Below are positions 1 through 6,270 of a DNA stretch of 10,465 nucleotides, one piece after another (the stretch's first letter is position 1; each line of letters begins with the position of its first letter). The position numbers were made by a program, and so were the translations under genes. This DNA comes from WACF01 sp040880205 (lineage in GTDB: Bacteria; Pseudomonadota; Gammaproteobacteria; Pseudomonadales; Cellvibrionaceae), in the NCBI GenBank assembly GCA_040880205.1, contig JBBDIU010000160.1:1-10465 (forward strand), given 5' to 3'. A model generated the notes under the pieces. That model saw only the letters and a list, made by a program, of their open reading frames with translations. It was not told the origin of the DNA and searched no databases.

Positions 1-97
1 GCTTGTCCCTGCTTACATTTGTTTGCGTTCCATTAGCTTTACTCAGGCCAATCGGGCCAGTATGCTTTCCGCTGGAAAATAATGACAATAACCCGTT

Positions 98-128
98 TTC
101 CATCGTAGTCGCTAGCATTCGCTATAAA
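98..128 (+). promoter_or_regulatory. Possible promoter upstream of the esterase gene
   Basis: A good -10-like hexamer, TATAAA, lies at 123-128. Only a poor -35 candidate precedes it (TTCCAT at 98-103, 19-bp spacer). A short perfect hairpin, AAGCGC-att-GCGCTT (142-156), follows and would lie at the start of the transcript. It could be a weak terminator, an operator or a leader stem. I see no gene in 1-208. Confidence 0.3.
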
Positions 129-208
129 CACACGCCGCGGTAAGCGCATTGCGCTTGTCTCTGTGCCCCAGCCGCGCGGTCGTTCACTGATTAGAGGAGA
201 TCCGTCTC

Positions 209-1627
209 ATGAAACGATATATGACAGGTGCCTTGGGCACCCTGGTTACGGCCGCACTGTGCCTGCCTGTTGTGGCTTACGCACAGGTGGTAGAGGATTT
301 CACGCCCACCAAGGTCACGCTCGATACGGGTGTGCTGGTTGGGAATATGGATAACGGGGTGCGGGTATTTCGCGGTGTGCCCTATGCCAAGCCGCCGGTT
401 GGCGAGTTGCGCTGGCAAGCACCGGAAATGCCCGACGCCTGGCCGGGCGAACGTTTGGCGCTCGCGGATGAGCCGCCGTGTCCGCAACCGGTAAACCCCG
501 ATGGCGGAACACCCAATGGTGGTGGTGTGACTGGGGTGCAGTCGGAGGATTGTTTATACCTCACGGCGTTTGCGCCGGCAAAAGCCGAGAAAGCGCCGGT
601 AGTGCTGTGGATGTATGGCGGCGCTGGCTTTTTGGGCGCGGGGCATTTGGGCTCCTACAACGGCACGTCTAACGCGAAAGCGGGTGTGGTGACCTTTGCG
701 ATGAATTATCGCCTGGGCGCGTTGGCGAATTTTAACCATCCCGCGCTCAGCAAGGCGGCCGGCAAGAATGAGCCGCTGGGGAATTTTGCCTTAACCGATG
801 CGGTGGCGGCGTTGCAGTGGATTCAGCGAAACGCCGAGGCGTTTGGCGGTGATCCCAACAATGTGACGATTGCGGGCCAATCGGCCGGTGGTTTGATGGT
901 GGTTAATCTGTTGTCGGTCCCTTCGGCTGAAGGCTTGTATCACAAAGCGGTAATTCAATCAGGGGCTTTCTTGCAGCCGGCGCAATCCCTACAAGATGCG
1001 GAGCAAAAAGGGGCTGGGGCCATGACGACAATGGGTTTGCCCAAGGATACCACGGCCGAGCAATTGCGCGCGGTGTCGGCGCAGTCCTTTATTTACAACG
1101 AAGCGACGCGCCGGGGTGTGGGTTCGCCCATCGATGGTCGTTTCCGTACCGTGTCTACCGGTGAAGCATTGGATGCCGGCAATGAAATTGATGTGCCTGT
1201 CTTGATCGGCTCAAATAGCGGTGAAGGCGGTTTTAGCGGCGCGCGCGATATCGCCCGGAAAACCGGAGACGACGGCGCGAACGCCTGGTTGTACCACTTT
1301 GCCTATGTGCCCAGCTTTCGGCAAAAAGAATGGAAAAATGGTGCCATTCATTCAGCGGAGCTGATGTTTACCTTTGATTCGATGGCGACTTCCGGTTGGG
1401 CCAGAAGTGCAAACGGTACAGTCAATGATGAGGATCGCGCCGTGGCCAAAAGGGTGCATTCGTGCTGGGTGGCATTTTATAAAATGTCACCGAGTGCCGA
1501 CGCATTTACCTGCGCGGAGGGTGTCGAGTGGCCGTCCTACTCTGAGTCCGGCGATGCGACGATGTTGTTTACCCGTGAAGCAGAGATCGTAAAATCGAAC
1601 ACCCTGCCCGCGGGTGAGGAAGGTTGA
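209..1627 (+). CDS. Exported type-B carboxylesterase (alpha/beta hydrolase)
   Basis: Secreted or periplasmic serine esterase of the carboxylesterase/cholinesterase family, hydrolysing carboxylic esters; the substrate cannot be told. The start is fixed by AGAGGAGA (193-200), 8 bp before the ATG. Residues 1-25 form a signal peptide ending AYA, with cleavage before Gln26. The nucleophile elbow GQSAGG puts the catalytic Ser at 225. Family members usually have GESAGG, so the Glu before Ser is Gln here. The acid is probably Glu339 (SNSGEGG) and the base His381 (GAIHSAEL). EDCLYL (113-118) is the second family signature; Cys115 probably pairs with Cys91. The oxyanion segment reads YGGAGF (136-141) instead of the usual HGGGF. 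The protein is on the short side (472 aa) because only 42 residues separate Glu339 from His381. It converges on the DegV gene with about 60 bp between stops. Family certain; substrate unknown. Confidence 0.93.
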   Translation: MKRYMTGALGTLVTAALCLPVVAYAQVVEDFTPTKVTLDTGVLVGNMDNGVRVFRGVPYAKPPVGELRWQAPEMPDAWPGERLALADEPPCPQPVNPDGGTPNGGGVTGVQSEDCLYLTAFAPAKAEKAPVVLWMYGGAGFLGAGHLGSYNGTSNAKAGVVTFAMNYRLGALANFNHPALSKAAGKNEPLGNFALTDAVAALQWIQRNAEAFGGDPNNVTIAGQSAGGLMVVNLLSVPSAEGLYHKAVIQSGAFLQPAQSLQDAEQKGAGAMTTMGLPKDTTAEQLRAVSAQSFIYNEATRRGVGSPIDGRFRTVSTGEALDAGNEIDVPVLIGSNSGEGGFSGARDIARKTGDDGANAWLYHFAYVPSFRQKEWKNGAIHSAELMFTFDSMATSGWARSANGTVNDEDRAVAKRVHSCWVAFYKMSPSADAFTCAEGVEWPSYSESGDATMLFTREAEIVKSNTLPAGEEG

Positions 1628-1688
1628 GGTTTTAGACAGGGTGACGACTTCGACACTGCGCGTTGGCTTTATCACTTCCCGACAGTGG

Positions 1689-2612
1689 CTACTGGGACCA
1701 CTCGTGCGGTTCAGTGGCCAGGGCAAGTGAAATGGAGCCGGGGCTGGCATAAACGCCACACGCAATACTGGCGACGCTGGGGATCAACATGATCTTCTTG
1801 GCTTTCGCCGCTTGTTCCAAATCGGCGTAACCGGGCATGGCTTTTAAGACATCCATCGGGCCGGCGTAATTGACGGTAATGATAGGGCTGTACAAGCCGG
1901 CGTCGATACGACTGCGGGCGTGATCAAACAGGGCTTTCACGGCATTGTTGAAGCCACGCACGGTTGCCGGTACATAGGAGGAATCATTCATATTGCAGAT
2001 TAGCGGATGAATGCCCAGGGCGCTGGCTAAAAAGGCTTTGCTTTTGCTGATGTTGTGCTCGCCACGCTTTGCGCCGCGCGAGCGTGCCAGTTTGATGTCC
2101 TTGGGGATAATAAAGGTGTGAATTTTTTCCGACAGTACATCCATCTTACGGCGCGCGATATCCTCGCTCGTTTCTTTCATCAGGCGGCGCACGGTTTCGA
2201 TGGCCATAAGGCCCTGGCCGGCGAACACCGTGCGGCTATCCATGACTCTAACGGTAATCGATCTATCTTGTAAATCGCGCTTGATGTTGGACACCGCGGA
2301 ATTGGCATTCTGGTAGGTTTCGCCCTGGGTGCGGTTGACCGTTTGCACGATTACCTGCTTGTAGCCCTCGGCCATTTTTTTTCTGATCGCCTTTTCGAAA
2401 GACTCCACCGAGGGGGCGACGGTTTCCACGTCATTCTTTTTGCCGAATACCCCAGAGGCAAACAGCGACACGACTTCGTCGTCTTTCATGGGATCGGTAT
2501 GACGAGCACCGTTAACGGTATAAGCAACCGGTACGTAGGAAATCTTGTATTTTTGGGAAACAGAGTTGGGCAGGCAGCAGGCGGAGTCGGCAATGATGGC
2601 GGTCTCTGGCAT
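1689..2612 (-). CDS. DegV family fatty-acid-binding protein
   Basis: DegV proteins are two-domain cytoplasmic proteins that bind a fatty acid; some (FakB) present it to the fatty-acid kinase FakA. No kinase gene is visible here. The N-terminus IIADSACCLP (6-15) matches the family's ITDSxxDLP strand-loop. APSVESF (66-72) fits the P-S-x-x-x-F segment, DSRTVFAGQG (125-134) is the DSxxxSxGxG lipid-binding motif, and ACGVYASPGSISLAL (284-298) is the conserved C-terminal glycine-rich strand. At 307 residues it is slightly longer than the usual 280-290. The ATG at 2612 is preceded by GAAAGG at roughly the right distance. It has no signal peptide or membrane segment and is a single gene facing the esterase. 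Several motif positions diverge from the consensus, such as ACC for the usual TxD, so ligand preference may differ. Confidence 0.88.
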   Translation of the reverse strand: MPETAIIADSACCLPNSVSQKYKISYVPVAYTVNGARHTDPMKDDEVVSLFASGVFGKKNDVETVAPSVESFEKAIRKKMAEGYKQVIVQTVNRTQGETYQNANSAVSNIKRDLQDRSITVRVMDSRTVFAGQGLMAIETVRRLMKETSEDIARRKMDVLSEKIHTFIIPKDIKLARSRGAKRGEHNISKSKAFLASALGIHPLICNMNDSSYVPATVRGFNNAVKALFDHARSRIDAGLYSPIITVNYAGPMDVLKAMPGYADLEQAAKAKKIMLIPSVASIACGVYASPGSISLALATEPHEWSQ

Positions 2613-2689
2613 GGGGATAACCTTTCTAGCTCGAAGTTGGTTTTAGTCCTTCCTTGAAGATCAGTATTCTATAGACCGATATTTCAGCC

Positions 2690-2881
2690 ATGGAAAGCGC
2701 GCTGCGGTCAGCGGGTTTTCTGGCGGACAAGTGGCCGCCCGGGGGCTTAGGGCTGGTGGTTCAAGTAATAAAGTCGCTCGAGCCTTCCGTTCCCCATCTC
2801 CGAACCGAGCGTCGTGTCGGCCGCAATGATCCATGCCCTTGCGGCAGCGGGAAGAAATATAAGAAGTGTTGTTTGCAGTGA
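2690..2881 (+). CDS. Small SEC-C motif (zinc-binding) protein
   Basis: A protein of at most 63 residues whose last third is a textbook SEC-C motif, GRNDPCPCGSGKKYKKCC (44-61). It has the C-x-C-x(8)-C-C zinc ligands found at the SecA C-terminus and in YecA-like proteins. In SecA the motif binds zinc and SecB; in free-standing small proteins the role is not settled. The first 40 residues match nothing I know. The start is uncertain: ATG 2690 has no Shine-Dalgarno sequence, while GTG 2756 (residue 23) follows a G-rich stretch and would give a 41-residue protein. It diverges from the DegV gene with 77 bp between starts, so the two may share a control region. A hairpin follows 9 bp after the stop. 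The motif is certain; that this is an intact gene and not a remnant is likely but unproven. Confidence 0.72.
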   Translation: MESALRSAGFLADKWPPGGLGLVVQVIKSLEPSVPHLRTERRVGRNDPCPCGSGKKYKKCCLQ

Positions 2882-2890
2882 GGCGCGACA

Positions 2891-2918
2891 CGGGCATGCA
2901 TAAAGGCGCATGCTCCCG
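2891..2918 (+). terminator. Hairpin after the SEC-C gene, possible terminator
   Basis: CGGG (2891-2894) and CATGC (2895-2899) pair with GCATG (2908-2912) and CCCG (2915-2918), with a CT bulge and an 8-nt loop. It starts 9 bp after the stop codon. No T-run follows, so a classic intrinsic terminator is not shown. Confidence 0.35.
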
Positions 2919-3218
2919 CGCAATGTCAGGCGAAGGCTCAAGCCGCCGGGTATTAGCAGACTTGTGGCTATAGGCTATATAGGCATGAAGGCTATTTAGA
3001 TGACGCTCTGCTCTCCCATTAATCCCACCACCTTTCTTCTTCGTCACCGCGTGCGCACGGCGCGTTTTGATGTTGCCGTGGCTGGCCACTTCCAGTACGC
3101 CTGGAAGGCCCGACTACCAAAAATAAGAAACGATAAGCGAAGGGCCGCGGGGTATTCCCGCCCCGTCTCCCGTAAACCTCAAGAAAGGTAAAGACTTGCC
3201 CGGCGGGCATTCGACCCG
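2919..3218. other. Gene-free stretch with two further hairpins
   Basis: No reading frame here looks like a gene; the long minus-strand frame across 2661-3089 overlaps the SEC-C gene and has a composition unlike a protein. The stretch holds a strong hairpin, CTTCCAG-tacgc-CTGGAAG (3089-3107), extended by GGC/GCC across a 2-nt bulge to 3084-3110. A second hairpin is GCGGG-gtatt-CCCGC (3147-3161). Neither has a U-tract. It could hold a small RNA or decayed repeat sequence; nothing specific is recognised. Confidence 0.4.
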
Positions 3219-3246
3219 TTGACAAGCTCACCAAAGCTGTTAGGAT
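3219..3246 (+). promoter_or_regulatory. Candidate sigma70 promoter of the blaI-like/M56 operon
   Basis: A consensus -35 box TTGACA (3219-3224) is followed after 16 bp by TAGGAT (3241-3246; 4 of 6 matches to TATAAT). Transcription would start near 3253 and give a leader of about 110 nt that contains the 12-bp repeats. That is the usual place for repressor operators in bla-type operons. Confidence 0.5.
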
Positions 3247-3265
3247 TCCAACATGTTAGAAATCT

Positions 3266-3345
3266 GGCATGTATGTCAAGGGCTATGTCAAGGGCTATGT
3301 CAAGGGCTATGTCAAAAGACAATGCCCTCTATAGACACATGCCCC
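3266..3345 (+). promoter_or_regulatory. Candidate operator or leader RNA structure before blaI-like gene
   Basis: TGTC-AAAA-GACA (3310-3321) is a perfect inverted repeat at the end of the tandem repeat array. BlaI/MecI repressors bind short dyads with TACA/TGTA half sites, so TGTC/GACA half sites are a reasonable variant for autoregulation. In addition GGCATG (3266-3271) plus TGTC (3274-3277) can pair with GACA (3334-3337) plus CATGCC (3338-3343). That forms an outer stem around the whole repeat array. Whether this works as DNA operator, RNA structure or both cannot be decided from sequence. Confidence 0.45.
3273..3315 (+). repeat. 12-bp tandem repeat, 3 full copies plus a partial
   Basis: The unit ATGTCAAGGGCT is repeated exactly at 3273-3284, 3285-3296 and 3297-3308, followed by ATGTCAA (3309-3315). 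Each copy presents a TGTCAA half site about one helical turn (12 bp) after the last. It lies between the candidate promoter and the start of the repressor gene. Confidence 0.95.
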
Positions 3346-3364
3346 TACAACAGAGGTCGTCGGA

Positions 3365-3754
3365 ATGAAGTCCAAACTCGATCCCGGCTTTTCCCATCGC
3401 GAGCGGCAGATCATGGAGATTCTCTACCGCTTCGAGCGCGCCACGGCGCGGGAAATACATCAGGCCATGGACGACGCGCCCAGCTATACCTCGGTGCGCT
3501 CCCACCTGCGTGCCATGCTCGACAAGGACTATGTTACTTACGCCCAGGAAGGCATTCGCTATGTCTACGCCCCGGTTGTGCCCAAGGACAACGCCAAATT
3601 CTCGGCGCTGGACAATGTGTTGAAGAATTTTTTTAGCGGTTCCCATCAGGATTTAATCGCCACGCTGATCGACGCCGAGGCGAAAAATCTTACCGATGAA
3701 GAACTGCAACAAATGGCCCGCCTAATCGAAAACGCCCGCAAAGAGGGACGCTAA
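3365..3754 (+). CDS. BlaI/MecI/CopY-family transcriptional repressor
   Basis: A 129-residue winged-helix repressor, the normal length for the family (about 120-130). It opens with a typical BlaI start, LDPGFSHRERQIMEILY (5-21). The recognition-helix region is YTSVRSHLRAMLDKDYV (41-57), followed by the wing strand GIRYVYAPVV (63-72). The C-terminal helices, from about residue 80, are the dimerisation part and include the NFFSGS segment that in relatives lies near the protease-sensitive site. AGAGG (3352-3356) sits 8 bp before the ATG. The M56 protease starts 1 bp after its stop, the standard repressor/sensor-protease operon. By analogy it represses its own operon from the repeat-rich leader and is inactivated when the protease senses a signal. 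No beta-lactamase gene is adjacent, so the regulon is unlikely to be simple beta-lactam resistance. Confidence 0.93.
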   Translation: MKSKLDPGFSHRERQIMEILYRFERATAREIHQAMDDAPSYTSVRSHLRAMLDKDYVTYAQEGIRYVYAPVVPKDNAKFSALDNVLKNFFSGSHQDLIATLIDAEAKNLTDEELQQMARLIENARKEGR

Positions 3755-3755
3755 T

Positions 3756-6026
3756 ATGAACCTGCTCTGGTCCTGGATTGATACCGCCGCGCTCGGCCTC
3801 GGCGCTTTGGAAATGCTTGTAAAACTCACCTTGGTGCTGGGCGCGATTTCGCTGCTCGGCCTGATGACCAATTTTACGGCCGCCACGAAGCGGCTGTTAT
3901 GGTCGGCCGCGATTGTTATCGCCTTATTGCTTCCACTCGCCAGCGGCGTATTGCCGGCGATTGAAGTTCCCCTACAATCATTGCACGCGCCCGTTGCGTC
4001 GGTGGAGATGCCCATAGCGCCGAATAAAATGCCCATGGCGCCGGTGGAGGAATCAATAGCGCCGATGGAAACATCAGCAGTGCCGGTGGAAAGTTCAGTA
4101 GCGCCAGACGGTGCAAGCGAAACTGCTTCATGGCATACGCTGGCGCAAGCGCAGCCGGTGCCGACCGCCGGTACGGAGTGGTTTTCCTGGCAGGGAGCGT
4201 TGGCATTGGCCGTTGCGGTTTGGCTGTTGGGGGTTGCCTTCTTCGCCGCCAGGTTATTGCGACAACACCGGCAAGCGCGTGCGATACGGGATAACGCCAG
4301 GCCCTTCCCACGAGCAAATGATGGCAGCGGTACTGTCCCGGTGTTGGTGAGCGACGACATCGCCACGCCCATCGCGCTCGGCGTGCTCAAGCTGGCGATT
4401 GTGTTGCCAGTTGCAGCGCAACAGTGGGACGCGCCGAAATGGCGCTCCGCTATCGCCCACGAACTCGCGCACGTCAAGGGGCGCGATAATCTCCTCCGCT
4501 TTTGCGCCAGCGTCCTCAGCGCGCTGTATTGGTTTCATCCGCTGGTGTGGTACAGCGCCCGCAAACTCCACGAAGAGCAGGAAAAAGCCGCGGACAACGC
4601 TGTTATCAACCAAGGTGTGCGGGCGTCCACCTATGCGCAAAATTTATTGGAGATTGTTAAATCCCTCCAAGGAAATACTTACGACAGCAATGTCAGCGCC
4701 TCCATGGCCAGCTATTCGTTCTTTCCTCAGCGCATGCGCTCGATTCTCTCGGATTCCCAAAATCGGCAGGGCCCGGGTTGGGCCAAGGCCGCGGTAATGC
4801 TGCTCGCTATTGGCGCTATCGCCTTGCCGGTCACGCTGCTGACAACGCAGCCCAGCCGCGCTCAGGAAACCGTGGCGGACACCGACAACGCCGCGAAGAT
4901 GGTCGAGGAGAATGCAGCGGAAGAACGGACGCTGTATATCGACTTCGCGCAAAATGCCGTCACCGAGCAAAACCCGCGCCCCGATCTATCGCCGGCGCGC
5001 GATCCCCTCGACCCGGTTGATCCTATCGAACCGCTCGCGGTGCGCGGTCAGCAACCGGCGCCCGACCCCGCGCTGGTCGCGCCCTTTCAGGAACTGGAAG
5101 CCCAAATAGCGACGGCGTTTAACAAACGGGATGTGGACACCATCGTTTCCTTCTACGCGGACGAGGCCCAAGTGCTGGTTGAAAACGACAATTTGCGCAA
5201 CGAAACCCATCGGGGCAAGCGCGCCATTAAAAATTATTGGAACGACCTGCTCGACGGCGACATGATGCTTCGTTCGCAAGTGCAGTCCGTCAATCGCGAC
5301 GGCGACAAGGCCCGCGTCACCACCCGTTACTGGGCCAGTTTCAATACCGATATCGGCAATCTCAACGATTTCTTTGGTGGCATTACCACCACCGATTGGC
5401 AATTAATCGACGGCCAATGGCGCATTGTTAATGACATCGTGCACGAGCCGGATTATGTCTCCGAGGAAAGCATTCAGCGCATTGTCGATACCGCGCTAGG
5501 CGCCGTTGAAGCCATAGACTGGGAAGGCATTAGCCATTCCATTGAAGACGCCGTGGCTGGCATCGCTGAAAGCTTCGATTTCAACTTCGATATGGATTTT
5601 AACGGCGCCGCCCGGAACTGGAGCCGACAAAACCGCGATGCCAACAGCCCCCTGCTCAACGCCGTTGAGAGCGGCAACAGTAAATCCGTGAGGGCTCTGC
5701 TGGAAAACGGCGCCGACGCCAACGCTTCCGCCATGTGGGGCCGCTCGGCGCTTTATCTCGCCAGCGAAATGGGCAACAAAGCCATGGTGGAACAACTGTT
5801 AAAACACAAAGCCGATGTAAACGCCGCCTCGCGCTACGGGAAAACGGCATTGTACGTCGCCGCGGAAAACGGTCACCTGGACGTGGTTAAACTGCTGGTG
5901 AAAAACAAGGCCGAGGTTAACCAGCGAACCCGCTACGGGAAGTCACCGCTGTCCGCTGCCGCCGCCGAAGGGCACGATGCCGTGGTGGAATATTTGCTGG
6001 AACGGGGCGCGGATGTGAATGCCTAG
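3756..6026 (+). CDS. M56 (BlaR1-like) sensor protease with SnoaL-like and ankyrin domains
   Basis: Membrane zinc protease partner of the upstream repressor; AGAGGG (3742-3747) lies 8 bp before the ATG. Predicted layout: TM helices at about 18-38 and 45-65; a periplasmic loop (66-143) with heptad repeats; TM3 at 145-166; a cytoplasmic gluzincin domain with HELAH (235-239) and third ligand probably Glu276 (EKAAD); and TM4 at about 344-362. This is the BlaR1 topology, so the rest should be periplasmic. BlaR1/MecR1 have a penicillin-binding domain there. This protein has a Pro/Asp-rich linker, a SnoaL/DUF4440-like domain (about 443-562, typical ATAFNKRDVDTIVSFYADEA start), a linker, then four 33-residue ankyrin repeats (about 630-756). 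It therefore probably senses something other than beta-lactams. The stop codon lies inside the inverted repeat of a downstream palindromic element, so the C-terminus may be truncated. Confidence 0.9.
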   Translation: MNLLWSWIDTAALGLGALEMLVKLTLVLGAISLLGLMTNFTAATKRLLWSAAIVIALLLPLASGVLPAIEVPLQSLHAPVASVEMPIAPNKMPMAPVEESIAPMETSAVPVESSVAPDGASETASWHTLAQAQPVPTAGTEWFSWQGALALAVAVWLLGVAFFAARLLRQHRQARAIRDNARPFPRANDGSGTVPVLVSDDIATPIALGVLKLAIVLPVAAQQWDAPKWRSAIAHELAHVKGRDNLLRFCASVLSALYWFHPLVWYSARKLHEEQEKAADNAVINQGVRASTYAQNLLEIVKSLQGNTYDSNVSASMASYSFFPQRMRSILSDSQNRQGPGWAKAAVMLLAIGAIALPVTLLTTQPSRAQETVADTDNAAKMVEENAAEERTLYIDFAQNAVTEQNPRPDLSPARDPLDPVDPIEPLAVRGQQPAPDPALVAPFQELEAQIATAFNKRDVDTIVSFYADEAQVLVENDNLRNETHRGKRAIKNYWNDLLDGDMMLRSQVQSVNRDGDKARVTTRYWASFNTDIGNLNDFFGGITTTDWQLIDGQWRIVNDIVHEPDYVSEESIQRIVDTALGAVEAIDWEGISHSIEDAVAGIAESFDFNFDMDFNGAARNWSRQNRDANSPLLNAVESGNSKSVRALLENGADANASAMWGRSALYLASEMGNKAMVEQLLKHKADVNAASRYGKTALYVAAENGHLDVVKLLVKNKAEVNQRTRYGKSPLSAAAAEGHDAVVEYLLERGADVNA
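4017..4100 (+). repeat. 21-bp imperfect tandem repeats in the M56 periplasmic loop
   Basis: Four consecutive 21-bp units (4017-4037, 4038-4058, 4059-4079, 4080-4100) start GCGCC or GTGCC. They encode heptads of the form [AV]-P-[NVM]-E/K-x-x-x, for example APVEESI, APMETSA, VPVESSV. A fifth partial unit follows. The segment lies between TM2 and TM3 and looks like a disordered spacer that grew by in-frame duplication. Confidence 0.8.
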
Positions 6027-6044
6027 CCCGAATATTTCACCAAA
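6022..6044 (+). repeat. Left terminal inverted repeat of the palindromic element
   Basis: It reads CCTAGCCCGAATATTTCACC followed by AAA, and is the reverse complement of 6248-6270 except for one base (A instead of G at position 10). The TAG within CCTAG is the stop codon of the M56 gene. Confidence 0.9.
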
Positions 6045-6084
6045 ACGCTCGGAATACAACTGCAATGCAGGACTACCGGGCTTT

Positions 6085-6139
6085 CCAGCATTTTGCGGTG
6101 GGTGACGATTTGTCACCGTCCTCGCTCGCCAAACGCTGG
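6085..6139 (+). repeat. First internal hairpin of the palindromic element
   Basis: CCAGCATTTTGCG (6085-6097) pairs with CGCCAAACGCTGG (6127-6139) at 11 of 13 positions. At the tip is a perfect 6-bp stem GGTGAC-gattt-GTCACC (6101-6117). No U-run follows, but the structure could still terminate or stabilise the M56 transcript. Confidence 0.75.
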
Positions 6140-6145
6140 CTTGTT

Positions 6146-6226
6146 CTCAGGCCTTGTGAACGGACATGCTCCTTACGCCTTAGAACCACTAAGCCTACAG
6201 TCGCGAGCCCGCTCACAAGACCTGAG
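6146..6226 (+). repeat. Second internal hairpin of the palindromic element
   Basis: CTCAGGCCTTGTGAACGG (6146-6163) pairs with 6209-6226 at 16 of 18 positions. A small inner stem CTTAG-aacca-CTAAG lies at 6179-6193. Confidence 0.8.
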
Positions 6227-6247
6227 CCCGGCGCCATCAAATTGGCA

Positions 6248-6270
6248 TTTGGTGAAATATCCGGGCTAGG
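6248..6270 (-). repeat. Right terminal inverted repeat of the palindromic element
   Basis: The sequence runs TTTGGTGAAATATCCGGGCT then AGG, complementary to 6022-6044 at 22 of 23 positions. Its inner 14 bases recur in the same orientation at 6818-6831. Confidence 0.9.

Larger units (their letters stand above)
6022..6270. mobile_element. 249-bp palindromic MITE-like element
   Basis: The ends are 23-bp inverted repeats (6022-6044 and 6248-6270) that match at 22 of 23 positions and begin CCTAGCCCG. Inside are two long hairpins in tandem (6085-6139 and 6146-6226) and no convincing gene. No clear target-site duplication is visible: the flanks read gaatg and gcgcc. A third copy of the end occurs at 6818-6831. 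The size, inverted ends and lack of coding capacity fit a non-autonomous transposable element. The CCTAG terminus resembles the IS1380-family ISEcp1 end (CCTAGATTCTACGT), a weak pointer to the mobilising family. A structured intergenic repeat of another kind is the alternative. Confidence 0.65.

Noticed and set aside
1628..1690. Bidirectional terminator between the convergent esterase and DegV genes
   Set aside because: Only 4-bp stems such as CAGT-GGCT-ACTG (1683-1694) were found, without T-runs.
2661..3089. 142-residue minus-strand ORF over the SEC-C gene and following gap
   Set aside because: It is antisense to the well-supported SEC-C motif, has a composition unlike a folded protein, and shows no recognisable motif or ribosome site.
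3195..3220. GCCCGGCGGGC palindrome as tRNA remnant or attachment site
   Set aside because: No cloverleaf could be drawn around it and no direct repeat of it was found elsewhere in the window.
3722..4477. 251-residue minus-strand ORF opposite the M56 N-terminus
   Set aside because: It is an antisense shadow. Its Ser/Thr/Gly-Ala periodicity comes from the 21-bp repeats of the M56 gene, and the M56 frame has clear domains.
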